NCBI GenBank assembly: GCA_001465015.1
Contig: LNEO01000276.1
Coordinates: 1 to 64,000, forward strand
Direction of reading: 5' to 3'
DNA: 64,000 bases
Source: Deltaproteobacteria bacterium Ga0077539
GTDB taxonomy: Bacteria; Myxococcota_A; Polyangia; Polyangiales; Ga0077539
Shown here piece by piece: positions 44,964 through 55,372 of the stretch. Both the position numbers and the translations under genes were made by a program. Position 1 is the stretch's first letter. Every line of letters begins with the position of its first letter. The notes under the pieces were generated by a model. The model was not told where the DNA came from. It made no database searches and saw only the letters and a program-made list of their open reading frames with translations.

Positions 44964-47273
44964 GTGGTGAATCCGTTGAATCCGTTGAATCCGTCGAACC
45001 CGGTGAATCAACCGACTCCGAAGACCCCGGCAGACCCAGCGCAGCCCGCGACCGACCTGATCGCGCCCCCGAGCCGCTCGCCTCTCGACCGACCGATCGC
45101 TCCGATGTTCGCGGCGCTCTCCGCGCTGCTCTGGTTCGCGATGGTGTGGCCGCTGTTTCACGCGATCAGCGCGAAGTTTCATCAGCCCGCGTTGATCGCG
45201 CTCGTCGCCTCCTTCGCGGTCGGCGTCGGGTTCACCGCGATCGCGAGGGGCTTCGGTCGCGCGGTGCTCGCGCTGCCTCGATGGGCGTTTTTGCTGCTCA
45301 CCTCCACGGCCTCCGCGGTGATCACCCAAGCGGCGATTCGGCTCATCGCGCGAGGACACACGCTGAGCCCCGACGGCGCGGTGTACTGGTTTCAAGGCCG
45401 CGCGCTCAGCCACGGGAGCTTCGGCACACCGCTAGAGTTTCCCAGGCAGTTCTGGTCGATGCGATTTCTGTTCGAGGGCCCCGACGGGCAGCTGCACGGG
45501 GTGTTTCCTCCGGGGTGGCCGCTGTTCGTCGCGCCCTTTGTCCGCGCAGGAGCGCCGTTCGCCTCGGGTCTCGTCGTCTCCGCGCTGCTCTCTGTCGCGG
45601 GCTATCTCCTCGCGCGACGGCTGTCCGAGACCGAGCGCTTCTCGAGCGACCCCGAAGAGAACGAGCGGACGCGCGAGCTCGTCGCGCGTATCGCGGCGAT
45701 CCTTCCGTTGCCGTCGTTTTCGCGCGCGATCGAGACGACCGACCTGCTCTCGCACGCCTTTGTCGCGGCGCTCGGCACCTTCGCCATCACGCTCTCGCTT
45801 GGCTTCGACGTCCAAGCGCCCCGTCGCCCGCTGCTCCTTCGCTCGCTCGCGATCGGAGCGCTCATCGGCTGGGCGTTCTCCGCGCGCTTGCTCGACGGGC
45901 TGCTGTTTGCGATCGGCTGCGCCGCGGTCCTCCTCGCCCGGTCGTTCTCCGCCCTGCGCTCGGGAGCGCGCCGCGCGTTCGTGACGTCGGTCCTCGCCAT
46001 CCTGCTGGGAGCCGCGCCGTTCGTCGGGCTCATCGCCGCGCACCAGAGAGCGGCCACCGGCTCGTGGACCACTCCCACGCAGCGCGAGTACTTCGTTCGT
46101 TCGGACTTTCCCGCGACCTGTCATCGCCTGGGCTTCGGCCGCGACGTGGGCTGCGAGGTCGAGCACGGTGACGATCGCGCGATGATGGGACCCGAGGGGT
46201 ACACGCCGCGCTACGCCTGGGCGGTCGTGCGATCGAGAGCGATCGTGCTCGGCGACGACCTGCTCGGGCCGCCGCACCTCCTCGCGCTGGCGCTCGCGCT
46301 GGCAGCGGTCGGCACGTCGCGTCGCGCTGCGTTTTCTGCGGTGTTTTGCGGCGGGTTTACGCTCGCGTACGGGCTCTTCTACTACGGCAACGCGCCGCTG
46401 TTCGGAGCGCGGCACCTCTTTCCCCTCGCGCCGTTCGTCTACTATCTCACCGCGCGGGCCTGCGCGTTGCCTGCTCGCCGTTGGCCTGGCGTCGCTCCTG
46501 CTGCGCTCTTCGCGCTCTCGATCTTCGTCGCGACCATCGTGGGACAGAGCGTGCGATGGCGAGCAATTTTGCGGGCCGAAGGCGAGCTCGCGCAGCGGCA
46601 CCCGTGGGTGCGCCCCACGATCGACCGCGCCGCGGACCCGCAGGGGATCATCGTGGTGCCCGATAACTTTCACGCGATCACCGGGTACGACCCGTGGCTC
46701 GATCGCGGGCGGCGCGTGGTGGTGACCGGCGACGACGCGGGGCTGCGCGAGCTGCGCAGGGCTCGACCGACGTGGCCCGTGTATGTCGCCACGCGCGAGC
46801 GAACGCTGGTGGTTCTTTCGTTGCCGCCCGTGCAGGACGAGGTGATGGTCGAGCTCGAAGCGATGTGGCCTTCGCTCCAGTGGCCCGTCGGGCTCAAGGC
46901 GTGGCAGTTCGAAGCGAGTCGCTTCGGCGAGCCGGTCATCGTGGGCGGAGGACGAATGCTCGCCGTCGCCCACGCTCAGCCAGGATCGAGGCTGCGCGTC
47001 GATTTCGAGCTCGCGGTCGACGGGCGCTACGTCCCCGGCATCGTCGCCTTCGCCGCTCCGACCCACGGAAACTACCGCGTCACCCTCGACGGCGCGCCCC
47101 TGCTCTTGCTCGACGGTTACAACGAGTCGCGGGTCCGTCGCTTGTACGACGGTCAGCCTGTCACGCTGCGCCGAGGCAGGCACTCGCTCTCGTTCGAGTG
47201 CGTTCGGCGCGACCCGCGATCGAGCGGAGACGACGCGCTGCTCGATCAGTTCATCGCGCGCCCAGCGCGGTGA
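44964..47273 (+). CDS. Multi-pass membrane protein, GT-C-like
   Basis: 769 residues. The N-terminal ~40 residues contain N-P-L-N-P repeats from a 9-bp tandem repeat in the DNA, then ten or more membrane segments (~50-430), then a soluble C-terminal region (~500-769) with a beta-rich end (LLDGYNESRVRRLYDGQ). The layout is like GT-C glycosyltransferases and PMT-like proteins, with an external DG motif (LSPDGAVYWFQG) in the first loop. No donor can be named. GTG 44964 or GTG 44967 is the start; a TTG at 44907 would overlap the divergent gene. Confidence 0.7.
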   Translation: MVNPLNPLNPSNPVNQPTPKTPADPAQPATDLIAPPSRSPLDRPIAPMFAALSALLWFAMVWPLFHAISAKFHQPALIALVASFAVGVGFTAIARGFGRAVLALPRWAFLLLTSTASAVITQAAIRLIARGHTLSPDGAVYWFQGRALSHGSFGTPLEFPRQFWSMRFLFEGPDGQLHGVFPPGWPLFVAPFVRAGAPFASGLVVSALLSVAGYLLARRLSETERFSSDPEENERTRELVARIAAILPLPSFSRAIETTDLLSHAFVAALGTFAITLSLGFDVQAPRRPLLLRSLAIGALIGWAFSARLLDGLLFAIGCAAVLLARSFSALRSGARRAFVTSVLAILLGAAPFVGLIAAHQRAATGSWTTPTQREYFVRSDFPATCHRLGFGRDVGCEVEHGDDRAMMGPEGYTPRYAWAVVRSRAIVLGDDLLGPPHLLALALALAAVGTSRRAAFSAVFCGGFTLAYGLFYYGNAPLFGARHLFPLAPFVYYLTARACALPARRWPGVAPAALFALSIFVATIVGQSVRWRAILRAEGELAQRHPWVRPTIDRAADPQGIIVVPDNFHAITGYDPWLDRGRRVVVTGDDAGLRELRRARPTWPVYVATRERTLVVLSLPPVQDEVMVELEAMWPSLQWPVGLKAWQFEASRFGEPVIVGGGRMLAVAHAQPGSRLRVDFELAVDGRYVPGIVAFAAPTHGNYRVTLDGAPLLLLDGYNESRVRRLYDGQPVTLRRGRHSLSFECVRRDPRSSGDDALLDQFIARPAR

Positions 47274-47337
47274 CCGACGCGCGATCGAAAGGGTGCCCGA
47301 CGCCGAGCGAAAACGCTGGATGAGCGTCGAGCGCGCT

Positions 47338-49800
47338 CTAGCCCTTCATCAGCTCTTCGAACGCTCGATCCACGTCGTCCATCTCGGGGACGCTCGTCGC
47401 CGTCGCGCCCTTCGCGAGTCGCGCGATGCGCTCTTGAACGTCACGAAACCTCGGGTCTCGTCGCTCGGCCATGCGAAAGTACTCCGCGGCCTGCCCGAGG
47501 TCTCCGAGGAGCTCGAACGCGTTGCCCAGCTCGTAGAAGAGCCCCATCTCCTCGCGGTCCGAGCGGAGCGGCGCGGTGAGCGCCTGCTCGAACCACGGGA
47601 TCGCCGCGGCCGCGTCGCCCTTCTCCATGAGACACATGCCCACCATCGTCTGCGCGAGGCACTGCTTGCGCGGCGCTTGCGCGGCCACCATGAACTCGTT
47701 CATCGCGTCGTCCGAGAGGCCCATCTCTTTGTACGCGATGCCGAGATCGTAGTGCGTGTCGGCGTCGTCCGCGGACACAACCTTTGCGACGCCCTGCTTG
47801 AACTGCGCGAACACTGTCTCGACGTCGATCATCTGATCGGCGCCAGCGAAGTGCGCGTCGCCCCCGCCCTGAACCTGCACTTCTTCCGCGAGCTTCTCGG
47901 CGAGCGCGAAGGAGTCGTCTTGTCCGTCCTGCGCCTGCGCGAGCGCTTGCACCTCGTCCCAACGCTCGGCGACGAGCGGGTGCGTCGGGTGCGCTTGCAC
48001 GAGGATCCGCAGGTTTTCGAGGGCCTCGCGGTACATCCCCTGCGACACGTAGAACTCGACCTCGTCGAGCCCCGACTCGATGTCGGGCGTGAGCGCTCCG
48101 CCCTCGGCGCCTTCGACGATCGGCTCGTCGTCGATGATGCTCTCTTCTTGCGGGCTCTGCGGCGCGGCGTCGAGCGGAGCCTCTTCGTCGGGCATCGCCG
48201 CGACCTCGGCGATCCGCGCGTAGAGGTCGAGCGCCTCGGGGTTGGACGGGTCGAGGTCGATCGCGCGAAGCACGGCCCAGGTCGCCGCGTCCAGGTCGTG
48301 CGACGCGAGCACCGCCGCGACGTAGGCCCCGTGTCGAGCGGCGGCGACGCGGTCACCTTGCGCTTCGAGCACCTCGCGCAGCCGCGAGTGCACTGCGAGC
48401 GCGCGCGGATCGATCTCGAGCGCGCGCGAGAGGTGCGCGATCGCCTTCGATCGAAGGTTGTACTTCTGAAAGATCTCGACCTCGCCGACGAGCCGCGCGA
48501 CGTCGGGCTGCATCGGCTCTTGCGCGATGATCTGCTCGGCGAGCTGACGGCCTTGCTCGGTCGCGACGAGCGCCGGCGTCGTGGGGGCCTGGACCGCTTG
48601 AATGCGAGGCTGGCTCTTGGGCCGCGCGGGCCCTTGCTGCGACGCGATGTTCGGCTGGATGACCGACGGCTGCGGCGTCGTCTTTCGCGTCGGCGCTGGC
48701 TGCGCCTGCGCGACCGGTTGGGGCGCGGGCGTGACCTTGCGGCTCGGCTGGGGCGTGGGCTTGCGCTGCGGCTGCGGTTGCGCGGGTCGATCGAGGGGGA
48801 TCGGTGCGGATCCGGGCTCCTCGTCGACGACGATGACCTCGTCTTCGACCTCGATGTCGGGCTCGTCGCTGGCGGGGGGCGCCTTGGCTGCGTTGATCGC
48901 CTTGTTGGTCGCGTCGAGCGCGGACTTCGCGTCGTGGTCGTCGGGCGCGATCTTCAGGATCCGCTCGCAGATCGCGACGCGACGCTCGAGCTCGTTCTTC
49001 TCGAGCAAGAGTCGGGCGATCTCCTTGAGGACGCTGACCGCCTTGGGGCCCTGTCCGAGCGCGACGAACGACTCGGCGAGCATCTCGAGCACCGAGACGT
49101 CTCTGGGGTTGGCCTTGAAGACGACCTGCAGCTTCGGGAGAGCGCGCTTGGCGTCGTTGCGGTCGAGGTAGTGCTTGGCGAGATCGCGTGCGACCTTCGC
49201 GTCTTCGGGGCGGTGAAAGAGCAGTCGTTCGGTCACTCGCGCCCAGTCGTCGACGCGGTTGGCCTTGAGCAAGAGCTCGCCGCCCTTCTCGAACTCCGTC
49301 GCTGCGTCTGCGTTCTTGCCGAGCTTCGAGAGCAGCTCGGCGAGCTTGATGCGCATCGCGACGTTGCTCCCGTCGACCTGCACCATCTGGCGAACGACGC
49401 CGACGAGCTTATCGTCCGCGCCGGCTCGGGCGTAGCGAGCGGCGAGCGCCTCGAGGTTGACGAGCGCGTCGGGCACGAGCCCGAGCTGCACGTACAGCTC
49501 CGCGAGCTTCCCGTGCAGCTCGGTGAGGTTCGGGTCGATCGAGAGGATCTGCTTGTAGACGGCGATGGCCTTGAGGGCGAAGCCCTGCTCCTCGTAGCCA
49601 CGGGCGACCTTCGAGTAGGTCGCGACGGCGTCTTCGCGCGCTCCTCGGCGAAACTGCAGGTCGCCGATCTTGAGCAAGATGCGGACGTCGTTGGGGTCCT
49701 CTTTGACGAGCCGCTGGTACTCCGCGATGGCCTTATCGAATTGGCCTTTCGCGGCGAACTTCTGCGCGCTGTCGAGGACCTTCTGCCGGTCGATGCTCAC
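47338..49800 (-). CDS. Large TPR protein
   Basis: 820 residues, cytoplasmic. TPR units occur throughout the first ~270 residues (for example GQFDKAIAEYQRLVKEDPND) and again from ~430 to the end. A Pro/Gln/Arg-rich linker (~285-400) separates the two blocks. The Asp-rich spacer with DEAP and DDEP near 540-580 is a likely flexible joint. Myxobacteria have many such scaffolds for motility or secretion machines; which one this serves is not shown. It is divergent from the inositol-phosphatase gene over 114 bp. Confidence 0.8.
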   Translation of the reverse strand: MSIDRQKVLDSAQKFAAKGQFDKAIAEYQRLVKEDPNDVRILLKIGDLQFRRGAREDAVATYSKVARGYEEQGFALKAIAVYKQILSIDPNLTELHGKLAELYVQLGLVPDALVNLEALAARYARAGADDKLVGVVRQMVQVDGSNVAMRIKLAELLSKLGKNADAATEFEKGGELLLKANRVDDWARVTERLLFHRPEDAKVARDLAKHYLDRNDAKRALPKLQVVFKANPRDVSVLEMLAESFVALGQGPKAVSVLKEIARLLLEKNELERRVAICERILKIAPDDHDAKSALDATNKAINAAKAPPASDEPDIEVEDEVIVVDEEPGSAPIPLDRPAQPQPQRKPTPQPSRKVTPAPQPVAQAQPAPTRKTTPQPSVIQPNIASQQGPARPKSQPRIQAVQAPTTPALVATEQGRQLAEQIIAQEPMQPDVARLVGEVEIFQKYNLRSKAIAHLSRALEIDPRALAVHSRLREVLEAQGDRVAAARHGAYVAAVLASHDLDAATWAVLRAIDLDPSNPEALDLYARIAEVAAMPDEEAPLDAAPQSPQEESIIDDEPIVEGAEGGALTPDIESGLDEVEFYVSQGMYREALENLRILVQAHPTHPLVAERWDEVQALAQAQDGQDDSFALAEKLAEEVQVQGGGDAHFAGADQMIDVETVFAQFKQGVAKVVSADDADTHYDLGIAYKEMGLSDDAMNEFMVAAQAPRKQCLAQTMVGMCLMEKGDAAAAIPWFEQALTAPLRSDREEMGLFYELGNAFELLGDLGQAAEYFRMAERRDPRFRDVQERIARLAKGATATSVPEMDDVDRAFEELMKG

Positions 49801-49914
49801 GGGGGACCAATTACAGGCGGAGAGGAGTGTGAAAAAAACGCTACGTGTCCGGCAAGCGACCCGTCAAGTAAGCATTCGAGTTCTCGCGGCACCGCGCCGC
49901 GACGGGAGAACCCA

Positions 49915-50772
49915 ATGGTCGAGAGCGACGAGCATAGAACGGCAGGGACCCTGTCACCCGAAGATCGACGGGCCGCGCAGCGGATCTTGGAGTCGATCGC
50001 GAAGGACGCCGCCGCCGAACTTCTTCGTGGATTTCGCGGACAAACCAAGATCGAGTTCAAGGGGCCGGTGGACCTCGTGACCGAGTTCGATCGGCGCAGC
50101 GAGGCGGTGATTCGAGAGCGCGTCGCCCGCGAGCTGCCGGGACTTTCGCTGATCGCCGAAGAGAGCGGGGGCTCGACGCGGCCCGGCACGGCCACGCTCT
50201 TCGCAGATCCGTTGGACGGAACTACGAATTTCGCCCACGGGCACCCGATCTTCGCCGTCTCGCTGGGGCTCGTCGAAGAAGGGCAGGGTCCCACTGTGGG
50301 CGTCGTGTGCGCTCCGGTGCTCGGGTGGACGTGGAGCGCAGTGGTCGGCGACGGCGCGACGCGCAACGGCGAGCGCATCACCGTCAGCGCGCAGCAAGAG
50401 CTTCGACGGAGCCTGCTCGCGACGGGATTTCCTTATGATCGGCGCGAGGCCGACCCGGTCAACGAGCTGCAATTCGCGCAGTTTGTCGCGATCGAGCGGT
50501 ACTCTGCCCAGGGAATTCGCCGGCTGGGCTCGGCCGCGTGCGACCTGTGCCTCGTCGCAGACGGCACATACGACGGGTATTGGGAGCGAAAGCTGAGCCC
50601 GTGGGACCTCGCCGGCGGGGCGGCGTGCGTATTGGCCGCAGGAGGAGCGCTCTCGTCGATCGACGGCGGCGCGGTGGACGTTGGCTCCGGCTCGATCGTT
50701 GCGACGAACGGCGCCATTCACCGCTCGCTTCTCGAAGCGCTCGCGGCGGTGCGTGATCAACGAAGGCCGTAG
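49915..50772 (+). CDS. Inositol-monophosphatase family enzyme
   Basis: 285 residues. Metal-binding motifs are AEES (81-84), DPLDGTTN (98-105) and WDLAGGAACVLAAGG near 222-236. The family covers inositol-1-phosphatase, histidinol-phosphatase (HisN) and CysQ-like 3'-phosphoadenosine nucleotidase; the motif spacing fits inositol/histidinol phosphatases better than CysQ. ATG 49915 is the only good start. Reactions need Mg2+. Confidence 0.85.
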   Translation: MVESDEHRTAGTLSPEDRRAAQRILESIAKDAAAELLRGFRGQTKIEFKGPVDLVTEFDRRSEAVIRERVARELPGLSLIAEESGGSTRPGTATLFADPLDGTTNFAHGHPIFAVSLGLVEEGQGPTVGVVCAPVLGWTWSAVVGDGATRNGERITVSAQQELRRSLLATGFPYDRREADPVNELQFAQFVAIERYSAQGIRRLGSAACDLCLVADGTYDGYWERKLSPWDLAGGAACVLAAGGALSSIDGGAVDVGSGSIVATNGAIHRSLLEALAAVRDQRRP

Positions 50773-50876
50773 CTGGCGGTGCGAGGACGCCATGGCGTCG
50801 AGCGCGGCTCGATCGCTTCGTTTGCCGGACGAGCACACTTTCCCTGACCGGTGCTACACCCTCTCTGTCCCTACCG

Positions 50877-52976
50877 ATGCTTTCGATCCGTCACGACCTT
50901 GGTTCGCGGCGCTCTCGCCTGCGAGGACTCGCGCTCACCGCGCTCGGCCTGGCGAGCGTTCATTGCGGCGCAAAGACAGGGCTCGACACGCCGGACGTCG
51001 AGTTCGAAATCGACACGGACGCGTCGGTCGACGTCTCGGACGTGGCGGACATCGTCGACGCGACGGACGTGGTGGTGGACGTCCCTCCGCGGATGGTGAC
51101 GTGCAGGCCGGTTCGGTACTTCGCGCGTCTGGGCGCGGTCACCAACGTACGGCCCGACCTCGATGCGCCCGTGCTCGGAACGGGCTTCGTGTGGTCGCTC
51201 CAGAGCCGTCCGCCGATGTCCAACGGTCGGATTTTCTCGGACGGAACGGACACCGCCGTCATCACGCCCGACGTCGTCGGCGAGTTCGTTCTCTCCGTCG
51301 AGGTGCCCGCCCGTGGTCCCATGGGACCGCTTCGCTGCCAGGTCACGGTCGTCGCACAACCGCCCGATCCTCGGTGCCCCGGCTATGCGCTCGTCGAGCC
51401 ACGCGTCGCCCTCATCCCTTCGTCGAGCGCGAGCATCGCTCTGGACATCAGCTTCACCGACCCGGTCCGCGTCGACGGAAGCTCGAGCGGCGCGGTCCTC
51501 GCCGAAGACCGCGTTGCGCGCGCGAGCGTCGCCGCGCTCTCTCGCGCGACTGTGGCGACGGGCGCGCAAGACGTTGTTTTGTCGCTCGAAGGCGGTCGCA
51601 CCGAGTCCGACGCTCGCCGAGCGCTCGAAGCCCTCGGCTCCTCGGACTCGCTCTTCGTCGGTCGCACCTCGCAGCTTCGCTCCGGCGGAGTCGCTCGGCG
51701 CACGACGATGCGGCTTCTGGCCAACGGCGATCTGTCCGTCGACGCGGTGCGCGACGCGATCGTTCGAGGCCTCGTCGCTGGCGCGGGGGCGATCGCCCCG
51801 GTGGGACAATCGCCGGCGCGAGCGTTCACGATCGAGCTCAGCACCCTGGTGATCCCCGGGGAAAATCGCACGATCGTGCTCGTCGCCGTCGCGCCCGAGG
51901 GGCTCGTCGAAGACCTCTCGACCATCACGTCGGTGCGACTCGACGACTTCGCCAACGCGAGCGGCGTGGGCTTTCGAGGCGAGGCGCTCGACACGCGCTG
52001 CCACCAGGTTCGCGCGACGCGGCAACTCCAAGCGGACTTTCTCTGGTTCGTCGACACGTCGGGGTCGATGCTCGACGATCAGCAGCGCGTCGGCCGCACG
52101 GGACAACGGTTCTTCTTGGACCTCACGCAGGCGGGCGTGGACTTTCGCGTCGGCGTGTTTCAAGCGGGAACCCAAGAGGTCTCGCTGCAATCGGAGCCCG
52201 GCACTGCAGGCCGACGGTTCAGCTGGATTCAGGGCACGTCGCCGACGGGCGCAAAGGACCTCGCCTGGCGCGTGACCGAAGAGTCCTTCGAGGCGGGCGA
52301 CAACCTGCGGCCGTATCGAACGACCCTACGCAGCGGTCAGGACGAACAGCCCGTGGGCGCGGGCGTGCTGGCGTATCAAGAGTTCGGCCGACGCGCGATG
52401 ATCGGCGAGACCAACGCGGACTTCCGCATTCGGAGCTCCGCGGTTCAGGTCGCGTTCTTTGTCACGGACGAGCCGGGCGGTCCCAACGACATCGGGCGGT
52501 TCTTCGGCGCGCGGGGCGGCGGCGTGGATTGGGGCAACGACGTCAGGACGAGGACCACCAACGCGGCTGCGTTCTTTCGGACTCGTGGCGTTGTTCCGTT
52601 TGGGCTCGTGCCCGGCTCGGCGAGCACGACGTGCCCCAACGAGACCAACTTCGCGGCCTGCGTGATCCTCGAGGCGGGCGGGGCGTTTGTTCCGATCTCC
52701 GTGGCCGATTCGCGCGAGGCCGATCGCGCATTCACGCAAGCGATGACCCGAATCGTCGACGTGATCGCCGGCGCCGGCAGCGAGTTTGTCTTGCCGACCA
52801 TCCCGATCAGCACCACCCTGCGCGCCCGCGTCGGAGGGACCCTCGTCCCGCGTTCGCGTCGGGACGGCTTCGACTACGAAGATCGCTCGCGAGCGCTGGT
52901 GTTTCGCGGGGTTCGATATCGCCCCATGATCGGCCAGGACGTGCGAACGGCGTACTTCGTCTGGGCGACTCCGTAG
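50877..52976 (+). CDS. vWA-domain lipoprotein
   Basis: 699 residues. Lipobox ASVHC near residue 30, then an acidic linker with DVSDVAD and DATDVVVDV. Residues ~60-390 form two beta-rich regions; a von Willebrand A domain starts at about 385 with the metal site DTSGS in WFVDTSGSMLDD, followed by VAFFVTDEPGG. The metal site is complete, unlike that of the lipoprotein at 34997-36406. Such proteins bind ligands or calcium on the surface. Upstream gap to the previous gene is 104 bp. Confidence 0.8.
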   Translation: MLSIRHDLGSRRSRLRGLALTALGLASVHCGAKTGLDTPDVEFEIDTDASVDVSDVADIVDATDVVVDVPPRMVTCRPVRYFARLGAVTNVRPDLDAPVLGTGFVWSLQSRPPMSNGRIFSDGTDTAVITPDVVGEFVLSVEVPARGPMGPLRCQVTVVAQPPDPRCPGYALVEPRVALIPSSSASIALDISFTDPVRVDGSSSGAVLAEDRVARASVAALSRATVATGAQDVVLSLEGGRTESDARRALEALGSSDSLFVGRTSQLRSGGVARRTTMRLLANGDLSVDAVRDAIVRGLVAGAGAIAPVGQSPARAFTIELSTLVIPGENRTIVLVAVAPEGLVEDLSTITSVRLDDFANASGVGFRGEALDTRCHQVRATRQLQADFLWFVDTSGSMLDDQQRVGRTGQRFFLDLTQAGVDFRVGVFQAGTQEVSLQSEPGTAGRRFSWIQGTSPTGAKDLAWRVTEESFEAGDNLRPYRTTLRSGQDEQPVGAGVLAYQEFGRRAMIGETNADFRIRSSAVQVAFFVTDEPGGPNDIGRFFGARGGGVDWGNDVRTRTTNAAAFFRTRGVVPFGLVPGSASTTCPNETNFAACVILEAGGAFVPISVADSREADRAFTQAMTRIVDVIAGAGSEFVLPTIPISTTLRARVGGTLVPRSRRDGFDYEDRSRALVFRGVRYRPMIGQDVRTAYFVWATP

Positions 52977-53097
52977 CGAAGGTCGCTCCCCAGCGCGATG
53001 CTCCCCGCGCGAACGTACCCTGACCGGGGGAATGGCCAACGTCTCCCGCGCGTACGGTGTCACGTACGTCCGGCCGACGGGCGGTGCGGATACATGG

Positions 53098-53103
53098 TAT
53101 ACT
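53098..53103 (+). promoter_or_regulatory. Extended -10 promoter of the zinc-ribbon kinase gene
   Basis: TGGTATACT at 53095-53103 is an extended -10 element (TGn plus TATACT, one base from consensus), about 100 bases before the kinase GTG at 53204. A convincing -35 is absent, which is allowed when the extended -10 is present. It is one of the few promoters here that can be read by eye. Confidence 0.4.
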
Positions 53104-53203
53104 GTCACCGCCCAACGGCTCGGGGCTGTCGCGGGTCGAACCGCAAATCACGTTCGATTTTCTGCGAACGTCGCACTGAGCTGCACCACACAAAGAGGCC
53201 GTC

Positions 53204-55372
53204 GTGAGCGCCATCACTTGTTCGAATCCGTCCTGCGGCTATGTCGTGCAGAGCACGGACCAGAAATTCTGCCCGAAGTGCGGGGCATTTCTGCCGTTGC
53301 CCGAGCAGGCGGACCCTGCGGACCCGCTCGTCGGCCAGCCGATCCTCGACGGAAAGTACCGAATCACCTCGGTCATCGGCGAAGGCGGCATGGGCAAGGT
53401 CTACCTCGCCGAGCAGAAGATGGGCACGGCCACGCGCAAGGTCGCGATCAAGACCTTGCAGCCCGAGCTGGCGAACGACCCGCAAATCATCGCGCGATTT
53501 CACCGCGAGACGCAGACGGTCATCGAGCTCGAGCACCCGAACACCATCAAGTTCTACGACTTCGGCGACCTGCCGATGCCGGACGGAAAGAAGTTTCTCT
53601 TCATCGCCATGGAGTTCATCCAGGGCGAGACGCTCGCGCACCTGCTCGCGCGGGGACCGATCGACGGCACGCGCTCCGAGCGCATCATGACCCAGGTGTG
53701 CGGCTCGCTTCAGGAGGCGCACGAGAAGGGGATCATTCACCGCGATCTCAAGCCGGACAACATCTACCTCACGCAGAAGGGCGCGCGCGGCGACTTCGTG
53801 AAGGTGCTGGACTTCGGCATCGCGAAGCGGTCGGAGGCGGCGGACGACAAAGAGGCCAAGCTCACCAAGCAGGGCATGGTGCTCGGCACGCCGCCGTACA
53901 TGTCTCCCGAGCAATTTACGGGGCAGGCGCTCGACGCACGATCCGACGTCTACGCGCTCGGCGTGATCGCGTACGAGATGCTCACCGGGCAGCTTCCCTT
54001 TACCGCGGCGACGCCGTGGGAGTGGGCGACCAAGCACTTGACCGCGCCTCCGACGCCGATCGAGCAGCAGCCGAACGGAGCCTCGGTGCCCGCGCGCTAT
54101 CGCGACGCGATCATGAAGGCGCTTCGCAAGAACCGCGACGAGCGACAGAAGAACGTCATCGAGTTCTTGCAGGACTTCGCGGGCACCGCGGTGGGCGCCG
54201 TGGACTGGACCAGCTCGACCAACTTCACGAGCGCGGGTCCTCCGCAGGTTCCGCACGCGCCGAACCCGGCGTCCGCGACGGGCGGGCTCGCGCCTCCGCC
54301 GGTGCTCCCGCCGACGGGAGGGTTTACGCCGAACAACACGGTTCCGAGCCCGGTGCAGCCGCCGATGGGCGGCGGAGGGAGCCCGACGCCCAACCCGTTT
54401 GCTGCACCGGCCATGGGCGGGACAGGACCCTTTGGCGCGCAGCCGACGGGCGCAGGAGCCGCGACCGGCGGCCCGTTTGCGTCCGGTCCGATGTCTGGCG
54501 GCTACGCGCCTGCGCCGTCCAACGCGGGGTTTGCTGCGGTTCCTCCGCAGGTTCCGTCGGGCGGCGCGGGGTCCAATCCGAGCTTTCCTCAGCCGCCCAA
54601 CGCGTTCGGCGCGATGGGCTCGATGGCAGGGACGTCCGCTGGCTACAACGGCATGCCTGCGCAGCCCGCGCCGAAGAAGAGCAAGGCGGGCCTCGTCGTG
54701 GCCCTCGTGCTCGGCGCGATGGTGCTCGTCGGCGGCGTCGCTGCGGCGATGATGAGCGGCGAGGACGAAGACGACAGCCACAATCACATCGCGCAGAACA
54801 ACCACCAGAACGTCACGCAGAACACGACTGGGACGCAGGGCACCGGCACGGTCAACCCGATCCTCACGCCGCCCAACAACGGCACCGGAACCGTGGGGCC
54901 GCAGATCAACCCGATCCCCAACTCCGGCGACCCCAATCACAACGTCGGCACGCAAACACCGCCCAACAACGGCACGCAGACGCCGCCCAACAACGGCACG
55001 CAGACGCCGCCCAACAACGGCACCGAGACGCCGCCCAACAACGCTGGCAACAACGCTGGGAACAACAGCGGCAACAACAACGGCAACGCACCGCGCACGT
55101 CGTCTCCGGCCGTCGCAGCGGGCATGAGCGCCGTTGCGTCGGGCAACTTCCCTGGCGCGATTCGCGCGATGCAGAGCGCGAGCTCCGACGGTGACAACGC
55201 AGGAGCCGCGCGGATTCGTTCGGCGCTGCGCACGCGTGGCCGCAACCAGATCGACAACTTGATCCTCGCCGATCGTTGCTCTGCTGCGCAGGCGCTCTAC
55301 CGACAGCTTCGGGCGGTGGGAGCCGCGCCGAACGCAGGCGACTCCTTCGGCGACTCCTGCCGCGCGCCCTGA
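53204..55372 (+). CDS. Ser/Thr protein kinase with N-terminal zinc ribbon and PNNGT repeats
   Basis: 722 residues. A CxxxxC...CxxC zinc ribbon (Cys6, 11, 23, 26) precedes the kinase domain (~52-330) with GEGGMGKVY, Lys83, HRDLKPDN and DFG. A long Pro/Gly/Ala linker (~345-490) leads to one membrane segment (~495-517). Outside it are PPNNGTQT repeats and a terminal helical domain (MSAVASGNFPGAIRAMQSA) with two cysteines. The repeats could act as a stalk. GTG 53204 is the start. It stands alone; the downstream palindromes may regulate it or the next gene. Confidence 0.88.
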   Translation: MSAITCSNPSCGYVVQSTDQKFCPKCGAFLPLPEQADPADPLVGQPILDGKYRITSVIGEGGMGKVYLAEQKMGTATRKVAIKTLQPELANDPQIIARFHRETQTVIELEHPNTIKFYDFGDLPMPDGKKFLFIAMEFIQGETLAHLLARGPIDGTRSERIMTQVCGSLQEAHEKGIIHRDLKPDNIYLTQKGARGDFVKVLDFGIAKRSEAADDKEAKLTKQGMVLGTPPYMSPEQFTGQALDARSDVYALGVIAYEMLTGQLPFTAATPWEWATKHLTAPPTPIEQQPNGASVPARYRDAIMKALRKNRDERQKNVIEFLQDFAGTAVGAVDWTSSTNFTSAGPPQVPHAPNPASATGGLAPPPVLPPTGGFTPNNTVPSPVQPPMGGGGSPTPNPFAAPAMGGTGPFGAQPTGAGAATGGPFASGPMSGGYAPAPSNAGFAAVPPQVPSGGAGSNPSFPQPPNAFGAMGSMAGTSAGYNGMPAQPAPKKSKAGLVVALVLGAMVLVGGVAAAMMSGEDEDDSHNHIAQNNHQNVTQNTTGTQGTGTVNPILTPPNNGTGTVGPQINPIPNSGDPNHNVGTQTPPNNGTQTPPNNGTQTPPNNGTETPPNNAGNNAGNNSGNNNGNAPRTSSPAVAAGMSAVASGNFPGAIRAMQSASSDGDNAGAARIRSALRTRGRNQIDNLILADRCSAAQALYRQLRAVGAAPNAGDSFGDSCRAP
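54955..55050 (+). repeat. 24-bp tandem repeat encoding PPNNGTQT
   Basis: About four units of ACGCCGCCCAACAACGGCAC plus four bases encode the Pro-Asn-Asn-Gly-Thr stalk of the kinase. A stray copy lies at about 54862. It is coding and in frame, hence not a CRISPR array. Confidence 0.7.

Noticed and set aside
54955-55050. CRISPR-like direct repeats
   Set aside because: Units are contiguous with no unique spacers, in frame, and encode a Pro-Asn-Gly stalk. The 60-bp array at 1-160 also lacks spacers.
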